Of a stretch of DNA of 64,000 bases, positions 1-8,757 are shown in pieces (the first letter of the stretch is position 1; each line of letters starts with the position of its first letter). Below the pieces are notes generated by a model. The model was given only the letters and a program-made list of their open reading frames with translations, did no database searches and was not told the DNA's origin. A program made the translations under genes and the position numbers. The stretch spans positions 1 through 64,000 of the forward strand of contig JAILRS010000018.1 of NCBI GenBank assembly GCA_024698045.1, written 5' to 3'. Source of the stretch: Selenomonadaceae bacterium (GTDB lineage Bacteria > Bacillota > Negativicutes > Selenomonadales > Selenomonadaceae).

Positions 1-137
1 CGCCCGATAAAATCACGTCCTCAATCATCCGCCGTACACTCGTCGACTTGCAATTCAATCTAGCGGACAGTGCGCAATTACAATGCTATTCCTTTAAATC
101 GGCACGAAGATAACTTTTCGGAGCCGTTAACATGAAA
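1..137. other. Left-edge stretch with no firm gene
   Basis: One frame on the plus strand is open from the window edge to a stop at 111-113 (about 36 codons) and could be the tail of a gene that starts outside the window. Nothing in it is recognisable, so I leave it uncalled. A 15-codon ATG frame at 132-179 overlaps the promoter of the next gene and is not called either. Confidence 0.25.
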
Positions 138-166
138 TTGACCGCCGCGCAGGTTTTTGTTACAAT
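138..166 (+). promoter_or_regulatory. Sigma-70/SigA-type promoter of the STAS gene
   Basis: TTGACC at 138-143 and TACAAT at 161-166 are separated by exactly 17 nt. The expected transcript start is near 173, giving a leader of about 45 nt before the ATG at 218. A purine-rich ribosome site lies at about 203-212. Confidence 0.65.
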
Positions 167-217
167 GCATGAAGATTAATCGCCTGTTGCGGTATTTTTG
201 TTGAAAGAAGGATTTGT

Positions 218-547
218 ATGGAGATACGTAAAGTTTCGGAAGGCGCGGATATGACGATTTACATTAGCGGCAGACTTGATGCGGTTACCGCCTTTGAGCT
301 CGATAAAGATTTAAGCGCGTCGCTTGACGCTGTGGAAAATCTTACGATTGATTTGAAAGATTTGGAATATATTTCTTCGGCAGGTTTGCGCACGTTGCTT
401 AAACTTCAAAAGCGTATGGATACACAGGGCTCGATGAAGATTTGCAATGTCAAAAAAGATGTTCAAGATGTTTTGGATATGACAGGCTTTTCGAAATTCC
501 TTACGATTACCGACGAGAAGAAATCACAATTTTACGTAAGCTTTTAA
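218..547 (+). CDS. STAS-domain anti-sigma factor antagonist
   Basis: A 109-residue single-domain protein of the SpoIIAA/RsbV type. The core motif DLEYISSAGLRTL (residues 48-60) matches the phosphorylation loop of the family, and Ser54 is the probable phospho-acceptor by alignment with the DSSGL loop of SpoIIAA. Such proteins in their unphosphorylated form bind an anti-sigma kinase and free a sigma factor or a related signalling output. No kinase or phosphatase partner gene is present here, so the target is unknown. It has its own promoter and is followed after 12 nt by an unknown gene, probably co-transcribed. Confidence 0.88.
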   Translation: MEIRKVSEGADMTIYISGRLDAVTAFELDKDLSASLDAVENLTIDLKDLEYISSAGLRTLLKLQKRMDTQGSMKICNVKKDVQDVLDMTGFSKFLTITDEKKSQFYVSF

Positions 548-559
548 GTAGGTGATGAC

Positions 560-901
560 ATGATTAAGAATTTGGATATTGATAATCTTCTTTTGCGTTC
601 AAAGGTAGCGATTCCGTTTGTGGAAGAAAATTACTATTTACCCGAAAAAGTTTTCATTGACGGGGTTTTTCCGGCAGGTACGATTTTCAAATTCATAGGA
701 CCGGTCTTCAGTAAGAAAGTAGATTCGTTTGGGGATCAAGTTAACGATTACGCACATGCGGCGTCTCTTTTCTACAGCAACAAGTTAAACGGAGCTGCGC
801 CCGACGAAGATGAATACTCTGTCGTATTTCATGTGGATTTGAGTGCGTTATTTTTGCTGACGGATCCGATTGATTCCGAAGGCAATGTCATTGAGATTTA
901 A
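560..901 (+). CDS. Hypothetical protein, 113 aa, downstream of STAS gene
   Basis: The ATG at 560 follows an AGGTGATGAC ribosome site and lies 12 nt after the STAS stop, so the two genes probably form an operon. The protein has no signal peptide or membrane segment. It contains a hydrophobic, aromatic first half and an acidic stretch (residues 79-85). I do not recognise the family. The pairing suggests a link to the STAS signalling output, but that is inference only. Confidence 0.75.
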   Translation: MIKNLDIDNLLLRSKVAIPFVEENYYLPEKVFIDGVFPAGTIFKFIGPVFSKKVDSFGDQVNDYAHAASLFYSNKLNGAAPDEDEYSVVFHVDLSALFLLTDPIDSEGNVIEI

Positions 902-1176
902 AAATTATTACCGAGACTTATCACACAACTTTTGTCCCGTGATTCTATGGATAAGCAAGTAGATAACATTTATTTGATGAAATCAATTACAAATACTGCA
1001 ACCGTTCAAGCATAAATTCAAGCAACCGATAAAAAAAACTCCATCGAATTTATGCTATTTTTATTTGAAAAATCCGCACATTATATAGGATAGTGGTTAC
1101 TTTGGTTTTGATGGTGCGAAGTTTAAGTTAAGGAAATGTAAAACACCGGAGCAAATTTCTTTAAAGGAGGAGTATA

Positions 1177-2379
1177 ATGTTTATCACACAAAAAGCTAAG
1201 AAATGGAAAGTGGCGGCATCTCTTGTAGCTTGTGCGGTTGCTTCCCTTGTAGTCTGTTCAGAGCCCTCATCCGTGGCTTTTGCCGCAAAAAGGATTACCG
1301 ATAGCACCCCCAGACAAGATGGCTTTCGTATGCCCGGCGAATTTGAAGAGCAGAAACAGATTTGGATGGTCTGGCCGGAGCGTCCCGACAATTGGCGCAA
1401 CGGCGGTAAGCCTGCACAGGAAGCCTTTATTAACGTGGCATGTGCAATTGCGGAATTCGAACCTGTGACAATGCTTGTTTCAAACGGACAGTATGCTAAC
1501 GCCCGCGCACGTTTGCCCGAGCACATTCGGGTTGTGGAAATGAGTAATGATGATGCTTGGGTGCGTGACAGTGGTCCTACCTTTGTTATTAACGACAAGG
1601 GCGAAATACGTGGCTGCGATTGGACTTTTAATGCTTGGGGCGGTCTGGTGGATGGTCTTTACTTTCCTTGGGCAAATGATGACAATCTAGCTCAAAAGGT
1701 CTGCGAACTGGAAGGAATTGACAGTTACCATACAAAAGGTTTCGTGCTCGAAGGCGGCGCGATTCACGTCGATGGCGAAGGCACTCTGATTACTACCGAA
1801 ATGTGTTTGCTCAGTGAGGGACGAAATCCCCACATGAACAAAGGACAAATTGAAAACATGTTAAGGGAATATCTGAATGTTGATAAAATAATTTGGGTAA
1901 AAGATGGCATCGACCCCGATGAAACAAACGGACATATAGATCTTGTGGCATCATTTATTCGCCCCGGAGAAGTGGCCTGCATTTGGACTGATGACCCTAA
2001 TAATCCTTTCTACGAAACTTGTCAGGCCGCATATAAGACGCTCAGTGAGGCAACCGACGCAAAAGGGCGTAAGCTGAAAGTCTGGAAATTGACTATGCCT
2101 AAGAACGTGGTTTATCAGGAAGGTACCGCGACCGTAGATCGCACAGAGACTACCAGAGCTCTTGAAGACGGCGATAAATGCGCTGCCTCCTATATGAACT
2201 TCCTTATCGTTAACGGTGGCGTTATTGTTCCTCAGTATGGTGATGAATACGATTCCTTGGCAATTGAACAGTTTAAAAAGATGTTCCCCGATCGCAAGGT
2301 TGTCGGTGTACAAACGCGTGAAGTTATTTACGGCGGCGGCAATATTCACTGTATCACTCAGCATCAGCCCAAGGCCTGA
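1177..2379 (+). CDS. aguA: Agmatine deiminase family protein with export signal
   Basis: A 400-residue member of the PAD_porph/agmatine deiminase family, which hydrolyses agmatine to N-carbamoylputrescine and ammonia. Visible family features are DDAWVRDSGP (about residues 125-134), the TNGHID histidine motif (near 250) and the C-terminal GGGNIHCITQ motif with the probable nucleophile Cys392. Unlike usual cytosolic AguA, residues 1-37 look like a Sec signal: basic start, hydrophobic stretch about 11-27, and an AFA|A-like cleavage site. An AAAGGAGGAG ribosome site precedes the ATG. It is followed by a terminator, so it is probably a single-gene transcript. No putrescine carbamoyltransferase or carbamate kinase gene is adjacent. 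A peptidyl-arginine-deiminase-like role is an alternative. Confidence 0.9.
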   Translation: MFITQKAKKWKVAASLVACAVASLVVCSEPSSVAFAAKRITDSTPRQDGFRMPGEFEEQKQIWMVWPERPDNWRNGGKPAQEAFINVACAIAEFEPVTMLVSNGQYANARARLPEHIRVVEMSNDDAWVRDSGPTFVINDKGEIRGCDWTFNAWGGLVDGLYFPWANDDNLAQKVCELEGIDSYHTKGFVLEGGAIHVDGEGTLITTEMCLLSEGRNPHMNKGQIENMLREYLNVDKIIWVKDGIDPDETNGHIDLVASFIRPGEVACIWTDDPNNPFYETCQAAYKTLSEATDAKGRKLKVWKLTMPKNVVYQEGTATVDRTETTRALEDGDKCAASYMNFLIVNGGVIVPQYGDEYDSLAIEQFKKMFPDRKVVGVQTREVIYGGGNIHCITQHQPKA

Positions 2380-2458
2380 GAATTTTGATTTCTATTTGTT
2401 TGTTATTACAATACATGTGATGAAGATTTTCTTTGATATGGTAAGTCTTGGTTATCAT

Positions 2459-2488
2459 AAGCTCCGCCGAAATGACGGAGCTTTTTTA
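2459..2488 (+). terminator. Intrinsic terminator after aguA
   Basis: AAGCTCCG at 2459-2466 pairs with CGGAGCTT at 2476-2483 across a 9-nt loop and is followed by a T-run. This ends the aguA transcript before the convergent polC. Confidence 0.85.
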
Positions 2489-2548
2489 TTGGCTACGGCT
2501 GTTTATCAAGCCTATCGAAACCTACGGCGCGATTGCAGGATACAACGA

Positions 2549-5500
2549 TTAAAATAATGTACATTGATTTGTTTCCTCAAGTTTATCAAAACACCCGTGA
2601 TCTTTGAGAGCTATGACGGTTGTTTTGTTAAGACCTGCGCGATTTTTCAAGTCGTCAACCGAAGTGAAATCACCTTTGGCACGTGCCTCGACTATTGCGT
2701 TTGCCGCGGCTTCACTTACGCCGTCAATCGAGCTCAACGACATCAATAATCCGTTTTTCTTGATGATAAAATCTTGCGCGTCGGATTCATACAAGTTGGC
2801 AGGTTCAAAAGTAAAACCGCGTAACAAATATTCGTAGACAACTTGATAATCGGCAAGGCGATCGCTTTCCTTCGTATCAAGTTTTCTTTCGTCCGCCAAA
2901 AATTCCAAGTCATCCAATTTGTTTTTGATGTAACCTATTCCCTTGATAACTTCGTTGGCATCAAATTCTTCTGTACGTTTGGAAAAATAGGCGGCGTAGT
3001 ACGCAAGAGGATAATGCACTTTACAATAGGCGATTCGATAAGCCATCATAACGTAGGCGGTAGCATGTGCACGAGGGAACAGATATTTTATTTTTTGACA
3101 GGAATCAATGTACCAATCGGGGACGTCATGCGCCTTCAAATCCTCGATTACTTCCGGCTTAATGCCTCTGCCTTTGCGCACGCCCTCCATCGTCTTGAAG
3201 GACTTGAGCGCGTTAACGCCGTGATGAATCAGATACATCATGATATCGTCGCGAGCAGAGATTGCATTTTTCAAAGTACATGTGCCGTCTTTGATTAAGT
3301 CTTGGGCATTGCCGAGCCAAACATCGGTACCGTGCGAAAAGCCCGAGATTCTGACCAAATCACTGAAACAATCGGGATGAGTATCGTCAATCATGTTTCT
3401 GGTAAAAGCTGTACGGAATTCGGGCAGACCGTAAGTGCCCGATTTGGTGCGCAACTGTTGGGGAGTGAGATTGAGCGCGTCGGTTGAGTAAAATAAACTC
3501 AAAGTAGCTTTATCGTCGAGCGGAATGGTTTTGGGGTCGCGATGCGTAAGATTTTGCAACATGCGAATCATAGTCGGGTCGACGTGCCCGAGTATATCCA
3601 ATTTGACAAGACGTTCGCTGATTGAATGATAATCAAAGTGAGTTGTCGTGGTGGAGGCGTCTTTATTATCGGCAGGAAATTGAATGGGCGTGAAGTAGTG
3701 AACATCCATATCGCGCGGCACAACCATAATGCCGGCAGGATGTTGACCTGTGGTGCGCTTGACGCCCTGACAACCTTCGGCGATTTTTGCGATAAAAGAG
3801 CCGTGCTTTGTTTTACCACGCTCCTCCAAAAATTTTTTGACAAGACCGAAGGAAGTTTTTTCAGCAACGGTTGATATCGTACCTGCGCGGAAGACATTGT
3901 ATTTGCCGAAAAGAACTTCGGTGTATTTGTGAGCGGTGGATTGATATTCGCCCGAGAAATTCAAATCGATATCGGGGACTTTATCGCCGTCGAATCCCAA
4001 AAACACAGCGAAGGGAATATCATGACCGTCTTTGATGAGAGGATGACCGCAGACGGGACAATTTTCGCGCGGTAAATCGTAACCGCAACCGACTTCGCCC
4101 TTGGTAAAAAATTTACTGTATTGACATTTCGGGCAACGGTAATGCGGCGGCAACGGATTGACTTCGGTAATGCCTGTCATGGTGGCGACGAATGATGAGC
4201 CGACAGAACCACGGGAGCCGACAAGATAACCGTCGTCATTTGATTTTTTAACAAGCCTCTGCGCAATCATATAGAGCGCGGCGAAACCGTGAGAGATAAT
4301 CGGTTTTAATTCCTGTTCCAAACGAGCCTCGACAACCTGCGGAAGATTTTTCCCGTAAAGTTTTCGCGCGTTGTAGTAAGACATTTCCCGAATCTCAACA
4401 TTTGCACCGTCAAGCAAAGGCGAATAAGTTCCATCGGGAATCGGTTTGAGTACCTCGACGGATTCGGCAATCTTATTGGGATTTGTAACAATCGCATCAT
4501 AGGCGGTTGCCTCGTCGAGATAATCAAATTCGGCGAACATTTCATCTGTCGTACGCAGATACAAAGGCGGTTGCAGTTCGGCATCTTTATAGCCCTTACC
4601 TGCCATGAGTACCGCACGACAAATTGAATCGTTCGAGTTGAGAAAATGGGCATCGGTTGTCGCGACAAGAGGTTTGCCCAATTTTTTTGCCAACGCCGCA
4701 ACTTTTCGATTTATATCGCGTAAATCTTCATCGCTGTTGACGTTGGGGAAATCTGCGCTGCGGACAAGAAAATCATTGTTATGAATCGGCTGTATCTCCA
4801 AGTAATCGTAAAAGTCGGCGATTTTTTCAAGTTCCTCATCACTTTTGCCGGCGACGATTGCGCGAATTACTTCACCTGCTTCGCACGCCGAACCGATAAT
4901 CAAACCTTCGCGCATTTCGGCAAGAATATCTTTCGGAATACGCGGCTGATAGTACATGTACTTTATTTGACTGATAGAGACGAGCCGATAGAGATTGCCC
5001 AATCCGATTTTGTTTTTCGCCAGAATGATAACGTGATTGGCGTGTTTTTGTTTGTAATCGTTACCGACAAGATATCCTTCCATGCCGTAAATAATTTTAA
5101 TCGGCGTACCCTGTTTTGCCAATTTATCGGCGGTCTGAGCGGCTTGCGGAAAAGCTTGAATAACGCCGTGATCCGTAATTGCGACGGCAGGCCAATGCCA
5201 AGCGGCGGCAGTCGTGATAAGTTTGTCGACGGGTATAACCGCATCCATCGCGCTCATTTTCGTATGCACATGCAATTCCACGCGTTTAACTTCCGCCGAA
5301 TCCTGTCGCTCTTCCCTTTCCACCAACTCGAGCGCATTGATAAAAACTACTGTTTCCTTCAAATAGTCGTCGTATTTTGTCGTGCCGGAAATTTTCACGA
5401 GCGAACCGGATTTTATCGAATCGGCAAAAGGTTGCGCCTCGGATTTTTTATCGCTCTTGAAAAATTTTTTGCAACAAATGCCGTCGGTGTCATCGCTCAC

Positions 5501-6022
5501 GCAGAAAGATACGCATGCACTTCCTGTCTTGAATTCGCGCAGGTTGACGCCGTTTTTGTCGCCGCTGCCAACTTCACCGATTATTATTACCGCGCCGCTA
5601 TCCTCTTTGATGTTTTCGATTTTGGTAACCGCTCCCGAAATTTTTTTACCGATAACTTTTTGCGTCGGTAATTTTGCCTCGACGGGTTGGGGAGTATCAA
5701 CGTTAACGGGCGCGGATTTTTTTACGGACTTCTGCGCAGGTTTCGAGACCGAAGATTTTATTTCATCGGATACCGAAAACTCGTGGAGGATTTCAACTTC
5801 TGCGCCGTAACGAGCCGATAAAAATTCTTCCGCCGTACGAAAAATTTGTCGGTCGAAATTTTTATCCGTACGTAAAGTCAATTGCCACATATTTATTTCG
5901 GGCGTCACAACCACGTCCGTTAACTTGCAAGTTTGCAATTGCGCCGCCGTCGTCGCTCCTATTCCCCTAAACAACTTCGCCAAAATTTTTTCATCGTTTA
6001 CTTTCAATCTGTATCTATCCAA
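2549..6022 (-). CDS. polC: DNA polymerase III alpha subunit, PolC type, lacking the internal exonuclease
   Basis: A 1157-residue replicative polymerase. Order of parts: N-terminal region and OB fold (to about 240), PHP domain starting at ELHVHTKMSAMDA (249-261), palm and fingers with GSRGSVGSSF (602-611), a zinc site (C630, C633, C655, C658), catalytic PDIDLNF (683-689; Asp684 and Asp686), and the C-terminal helix-hairpin region ending in QCTLF, a probable clamp-binding peptide. Classical PolC of about 1440 residues carries a DnaQ-like proofreading exonuclease inside the PHP domain. Here the PHP sequence runs straight through the insertion point (about 319-330) with no DEDD exonuclease. The start is TTG at 6022 behind an AGGGGTGA site. 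Conserved blocks are intact, so the gene is not decayed. Confidence 0.95.
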   Translation of the reverse strand: MDRYRLKVNDEKILAKLFRGIGATTAAQLQTCKLTDVVVTPEINMWQLTLRTDKNFDRQIFRTAEEFLSARYGAEVEILHEFSVSDEIKSSVSKPAQKSVKKSAPVNVDTPQPVEAKLPTQKVIGKKISGAVTKIENIKEDSGAVIIIGEVGSGDKNGVNLREFKTGSACVSFCVSDDTDGICCKKFFKSDKKSEAQPFADSIKSGSLVKISGTTKYDDYLKETVVFINALELVEREERQDSAEVKRVELHVHTKMSAMDAVIPVDKLITTAAAWHWPAVAITDHGVIQAFPQAAQTADKLAKQGTPIKIIYGMEGYLVGNDYKQKHANHVIILAKNKIGLGNLYRLVSISQIKYMYYQPRIPKDILAEMREGLIIGSACEAGEVIRAIVAGKSDEELEKIADFYDYLEIQPIHNNDFLVRSADFPNVNSDEDLRDINRKVAALAKKLGKPLVATTDAHFLNSNDSICRAVLMAGKGYKDAELQPPLYLRTTDEMFAEFDYLDEATAYDAIVTNPNKIAESVEVLKPIPDGTYSPLLDGANVEIREMSYYNARKLYGKNLPQVVEARLEQELKPIISHGFAALYMIAQRLVKKSNDDGYLVGSRGSVGSSFVATMTGITEVNPLPPHYRCPKCQYSKFFTKGEVGCGYDLPRENCPVCGHPLIKDGHDIPFAVFLGFDGDKVPDIDLNFSGEYQSTAHKYTEVLFGKYNVFRAGTISTVAEKTSFGLVKKFLEERGKTKHGSFIAKIAEGCQGVKRTTGQHPAGIMVVPRDMDVHYFTPIQFPADNKDASTTTTHFDYHSISERLVKLDILGHVDPTMIRMLQNLTHRDPKTIPLDDKATLSLFYSTDALNLTPQQLRTKSGTYGLPEFRTAFTRNMIDDTHPDCFSDLVRISGFSHGTDVWLGNAQDLIKDGTCTLKNAISARDDIMMYLIHHGVNALKSFKTMEGVRKGRGIKPEVIEDLKAHDVPDWYIDSCQKIKYLFPRAHATAYVMMAYRIAYCKVHYPLAYYAAYFSKRTEEFDANEVIKGIGYIKNKLDDLEFLADERKLDTKESDRLADYQVVYEYLLRGFTFEPANLYESDAQDFIIKKNGLLMSLSSIDGVSEAAANAIVEARAKGDFTSVDDLKNRAGLNKTTVIALKDHGCFDKLEETNQCTLF

Positions 6023-6034
6023 AGCGTCACCCCT

Positions 6035-6073
6035 AAAAAATAAGTCGAGAGCGAAACGGTTGACGCCCTCGAC
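6035..6073 (-). terminator. Intrinsic terminator between the ACT gene and polC
   Basis: Read on the minus strand, GTCGAGGGCG (6073-6064) pairs with CGCTCTCGAC (6053-6044) in a 10-bp stem with one G-U pair, followed by TTATTTTTT. It would end the phenylacetate-CoA ligase/ACT transcript just before polC. Confidence 0.75.
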
Positions 6074-6099
6074 TGATTATTGTTGTTGTTTAGTTGAAT

Positions 6100-6525
6100 T
6101 TAAACGGCGGCAATTTCCTCTTGCGTCAGAGATTTTAAACCTTTGCCATTCAATACGGCTTCCGCCTTTTTCGTATCATTTACGCGGAAAATCATGTAGG
6201 CGCGTTCTTTACCGGCGAACGCATACATATATTCGATATTGACATCGGCTTCGGTAAAGTTCTGCAGCAAATTGTTTAAATAACCTGCCTCATCTGCGAT
6301 ACCGTAAACCAAAACGGGCGTTAAGATTGCCACGAAATTATTTTCTTTGAGCACGTTGACGGCATCGAATACATCATTGACAATCATGCGAACGATACCG
6401 AATTCGCTACTGTCAGCCAAACTCAACGCGCGGATATTTATGTTATTTACCGCCAAAACTTCGGTCATGCGATTAAGTGTGCCCGATTTATTTTCGAGGA
6501 AGACGGAAACTTGATTGACGCTCAT
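6100..6525 (-). CDS. Tandem ACT-domain protein
   Basis: A 141-residue protein made of two ACT domains (about 3-70 and 71-136), starting MSVNQVSVFLENKSGTLNR. ACT domains bind amino acids and act as allosteric sensors. Small two-ACT proteins of this kind are commonly found next to phenylacetate-CoA ligase and indolepyruvate oxidoreductase genes, as here (15 nt after the ligase), and probably sense an aromatic or branched amino acid. A GGAGGTG ribosome site precedes the ATG. A terminator follows. Confidence 0.88.
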   Translation of the reverse strand: MSVNQVSVFLENKSGTLNRMTEVLAVNNINIRALSLADSSEFGIVRMIVNDVFDAVNVLKENNFVAILTPVLVYGIADEAGYLNNLLQNFTEADVNIEYMYAFAGKERAYMIFRVNDTKKAEAVLNGKGLKSLTQEEIAAV

Positions 6526-6540
6526 TTGCTTACACCTCCG

Positions 6541-7842
6541 TTAAATTTTGCGCGTATCGATAACGCGGACGGCTTTACCTTCGCTGCGGACAATTGTTTT
6601 AGGTGCTACGAGAGTGACTTTGGCCTTTATGCCGAGCATGGCGCGCAAACCATCCTCGAGGACTTTGCGACGCGCTTGAACTTCGCCGAGATTATCGGTA
6701 AACATATCGGGCGTCATTTCCACTTTGACTTCAAAAGTATCTGTATTGTTCACGCGCCCGACGATAATTTGATAATTTGCCGCGTAACCGTTATTCATAA
6801 GAACAGTTTCGATTTGACTCGGGAAGACGTTTACGCCGCGGATAATAAGCATGTCATCCGAACGTCCTTTAGGTTTCGCCATACGAATATGAGTACGGCC
6901 GCAGGAACATTTTTCGCGCGTGAGAGTGCAGATGTCACGAGTACGATAGCGCAGGAGCGGAAATGCTTTTTTGTCGAGGGAAGTGAAAACCAATTCGCCC
7001 TGAGAACCTTCGGGCAAAACTTCGCCCGTATCGGGGTCGATAATTTCGGCGATAAAGTGATCTTCGTTGATATGCATGCCGCGCTGTTCCGAACATTCAA
7101 AGGCAACACCGGGGCCGCTGATTTCGGTCAAGCCGTAGATGTCATAGGCTTTGATGCCCAAAGTTTTTTCGATATCGCGGCGCATTTCTTCCGACCATGC
7201 TTCCGCGCCAAAGATACCTGCCTTAAGGGGAATATCTTCGGGCTTGTAACCCATTTCCTTGAGCGTTTCGGCGATATAAGCGGCGTAGCTGGGTGTGCAG
7301 CAGAGAATCGTCGCCTGTAAATCCATGATGAACATGATTTGACGTTCGGTATTGCCCGAGCTTGCAGGAATAGTCAAGCAGCCGACTTTATGTGAGCCGC
7401 CGTCAAGACCTGCGCCGCCCGTGAATAATCCATAACCGTAAGCAACTTGACAGACATCATCTTTGGTGCCGCCTGCCGCTACTATCGCGCGTGCCGTGCA
7501 ATCATCCCAAATATCAATATCTTCTTTGGTGTAGAATGCTACAACGCGTTTGCCCGTCGTGCCCGAAGTCGAGTGAATGCGTACGCAATCTTTCAGCGGC
7601 ACAGCCAATAAGCCGTAAGGATAAGCTTCTTTCAAATCGGCTTTGGAAAGGAAGGGGAGTTTATACAAATCGTCGGCGGATTTGATATCGTCGGGCGTAA
7701 CGCCTTTGTCTTCCATCTTCTTGCGGTAATAGGGGACATTTTCCCAAACGTAGCGGACTTGTTTAGGCAGTAATTCATCCTGTAACGCTTTTATTTTTTC
7801 TACGGGCGCACATTCGATTTCCTCTTGAAAATAATTTCCCAT
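6541..7842 (-). CDS. paaK: Phenylacetate-CoA ligase
   Basis: A 433-residue AMP-forming acyl-CoA ligase of the PaaK family. The adenylate-binding loop HSTSGTTGKRV is near residue 90, followed by YDIYGLTEISGPG (about 235-248) and a C-terminal domain with the GRSDDMLIIRGVNVFPSQIE hinge. It activates arylacetates such as phenylacetate to CoA thioesters with ATP. With IorAB upstream (beyond the repeat) and the ACT protein downstream, the set forms an aromatic amino-acid/arylacetate module: IorAB interconverts aryl-pyruvates and arylacetyl-CoA, and this ligase interconverts arylacetyl-CoA and the free acid. Its own promoter lies at 7909-7937. Confidence 0.92.
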   Translation of the reverse strand: MGNYFQEEIECAPVEKIKALQDELLPKQVRYVWENVPYYRKKMEDKGVTPDDIKSADDLYKLPFLSKADLKEAYPYGLLAVPLKDCVRIHSTSGTTGKRVVAFYTKEDIDIWDDCTARAIVAAGGTKDDVCQVAYGYGLFTGGAGLDGGSHKVGCLTIPASSGNTERQIMFIMDLQATILCCTPSYAAYIAETLKEMGYKPEDIPLKAGIFGAEAWSEEMRRDIEKTLGIKAYDIYGLTEISGPGVAFECSEQRGMHINEDHFIAEIIDPDTGEVLPEGSQGELVFTSLDKKAFPLLRYRTRDICTLTREKCSCGRTHIRMAKPKGRSDDMLIIRGVNVFPSQIETVLMNNGYAANYQIIVGRVNNTDTFEVKVEMTPDMFTDNLGEVQARRKVLEDGLRAMLGIKAKVTLVAPKTIVRSEGKAVRVIDTRKI

Positions 7843-7908
7843 GCAGATACCTCTTTCTGTTACAACATTGAATCAACGAAAATCTTTGGAAAAATTTCCG
7901 TCGCGATG

Positions 7909-7937
7909 ATTATAATCTGTCAAAAAATTTATGACAA
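7909..7937 (-). promoter_or_regulatory. Promoter for paaK
   Basis: On the minus strand TTGTCA (7937-7932), a 17-nt spacer and TATAAT (7914-7909). The leader to the ATG at 7842 is about 60 nt. Confidence 0.7.
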
Positions 7938-7949
7938 GAGCGAGGGTGA

Positions 7950-8165
7950 TACTCCTTTCGTTGGTTAAGCAAAAGGAGACAAAGTCAACTTTGTAATTAT
8001 TATAAGCGCGGTCATTAACTTTGTTTGTCAAAACAATTGGGCGCGATTTCAGGATGCAACGTCACGTTGCCGGCGGCCGCCCGTCCGTGGGCGACCTCAA
8101 CCGTAATCAACACCCAAAGTCAATGTTACTTCAACCGCGGTTATTTGTTTCGGTTGGTAAAAACG
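7950..8165 (+). repeat. Dispersed modular repeat, copy R1
   Basis: This fills most of the 333-nt gap between iorB and paaK. It starts with a TCCTTTCGTT..GTTAAGCAAAAGG block (also at about 19757), continues with an AAGCGCGG..TCATT block, the palindrome CAACGTCACGTTG at about 8059-8071, a GGCGGCCGCC block, and the AAGTCAATGTTACTTCAACC block at about 8118-8140. It stops about 10 nt short of the iorB stop codon. Single-unit copy. No protein is encoded. Confidence 0.8.
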
Positions 8166-8175
8166 TTGCTGTGAT

Positions 8176-8754
8176 TTATTTACCGAAGTTTTTTCCAAAC
8201 TCAAAGGCACGGCGATTCAGTTCCAAAAATTTCGGCGGAACATTGGCGGCGAGAGAATTTTGCCAAGAGGATTCGGCGATATCAAAGTAGTGAGACAACC
8301 GCCCGAGCAAGACGATATTAACTGCCTTCTGCGAACCGGCTTCACGTGCCAAAGTCAAACAATCCATTGCGTCAATTTTAATGCCCTTATCGCGAATTTT
8401 TTCTACCAATCCTTGCGGATATTGCGCCGCACCGGTTATGACGGGCATCGGGTCGATTTGCTGAGTATTCGTCACAATTTGTCCGCCTTCTTTGAGATAC
8501 GACAGCCACCGCGCAGTTTCCAATATCTCGAACGATACAATATAATCCGCCTCACCTTTATCCACGACGGGCGAATAAACTTTGTCACCGAAACGAACAT
8601 ATGTTATGACACTGCCGCCGCGTTGACTCATACCGTGCACTTCCGATACTTTCACGTCAAAACCTTCATTGAGAAGCAAATGACCCAAAATTTTACTGGC
8701 GAGCAAGGAGCCCTGTCCGCCTACGCCTACGATTATTATATTTTTAGTTTCCAC
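8176..8754 (-). CDS. iorB: Indolepyruvate ferredoxin oxidoreductase, beta subunit
   Basis: A 192-residue gamma-domain-type oxidoreductase subunit, beginning NIIIVGVGGQGSLLASKILG and carrying EVHGMSQRGGSV (about 38-49), both hallmark motifs of the 2-oxoacid:ferredoxin oxidoreductase gamma fold. It pairs with IorA to decarboxylate aryl-pyruvates to aryl-acetyl-CoA while reducing ferredoxin. The start is GTG at 8754, behind AAAGGAGG, 3 nt after the iorA stop, so translation is probably coupled. Confidence 0.93.
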   Translation of the reverse strand: METKNIIIVGVGGQGSLLASKILGHLLLNEGFDVKVSEVHGMSQRGGSVITYVRFGDKVYSPVVDKGEADYIVSFEILETARWLSYLKEGGQIVTNTQQIDPMPVITGAAQYPQGLVEKIRDKGIKIDAMDCLTLAREAGSQKAVNIVLLGRLSHYFDIAESSWQNSLAANVPPKFLELNRRAFEFGKNFGK

Positions 8755-8757
8755 GGC

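Noticed and set aside
132-179. 15-codon ATG frame before the STAS gene
   Set aside because: It overlaps the promoter hexamers and has no ribosome site.
4781-5671. Plus-strand open frame of 296 codons
   Set aside because: Antisense shadow of polC, whose reading is far better supported by motifs.
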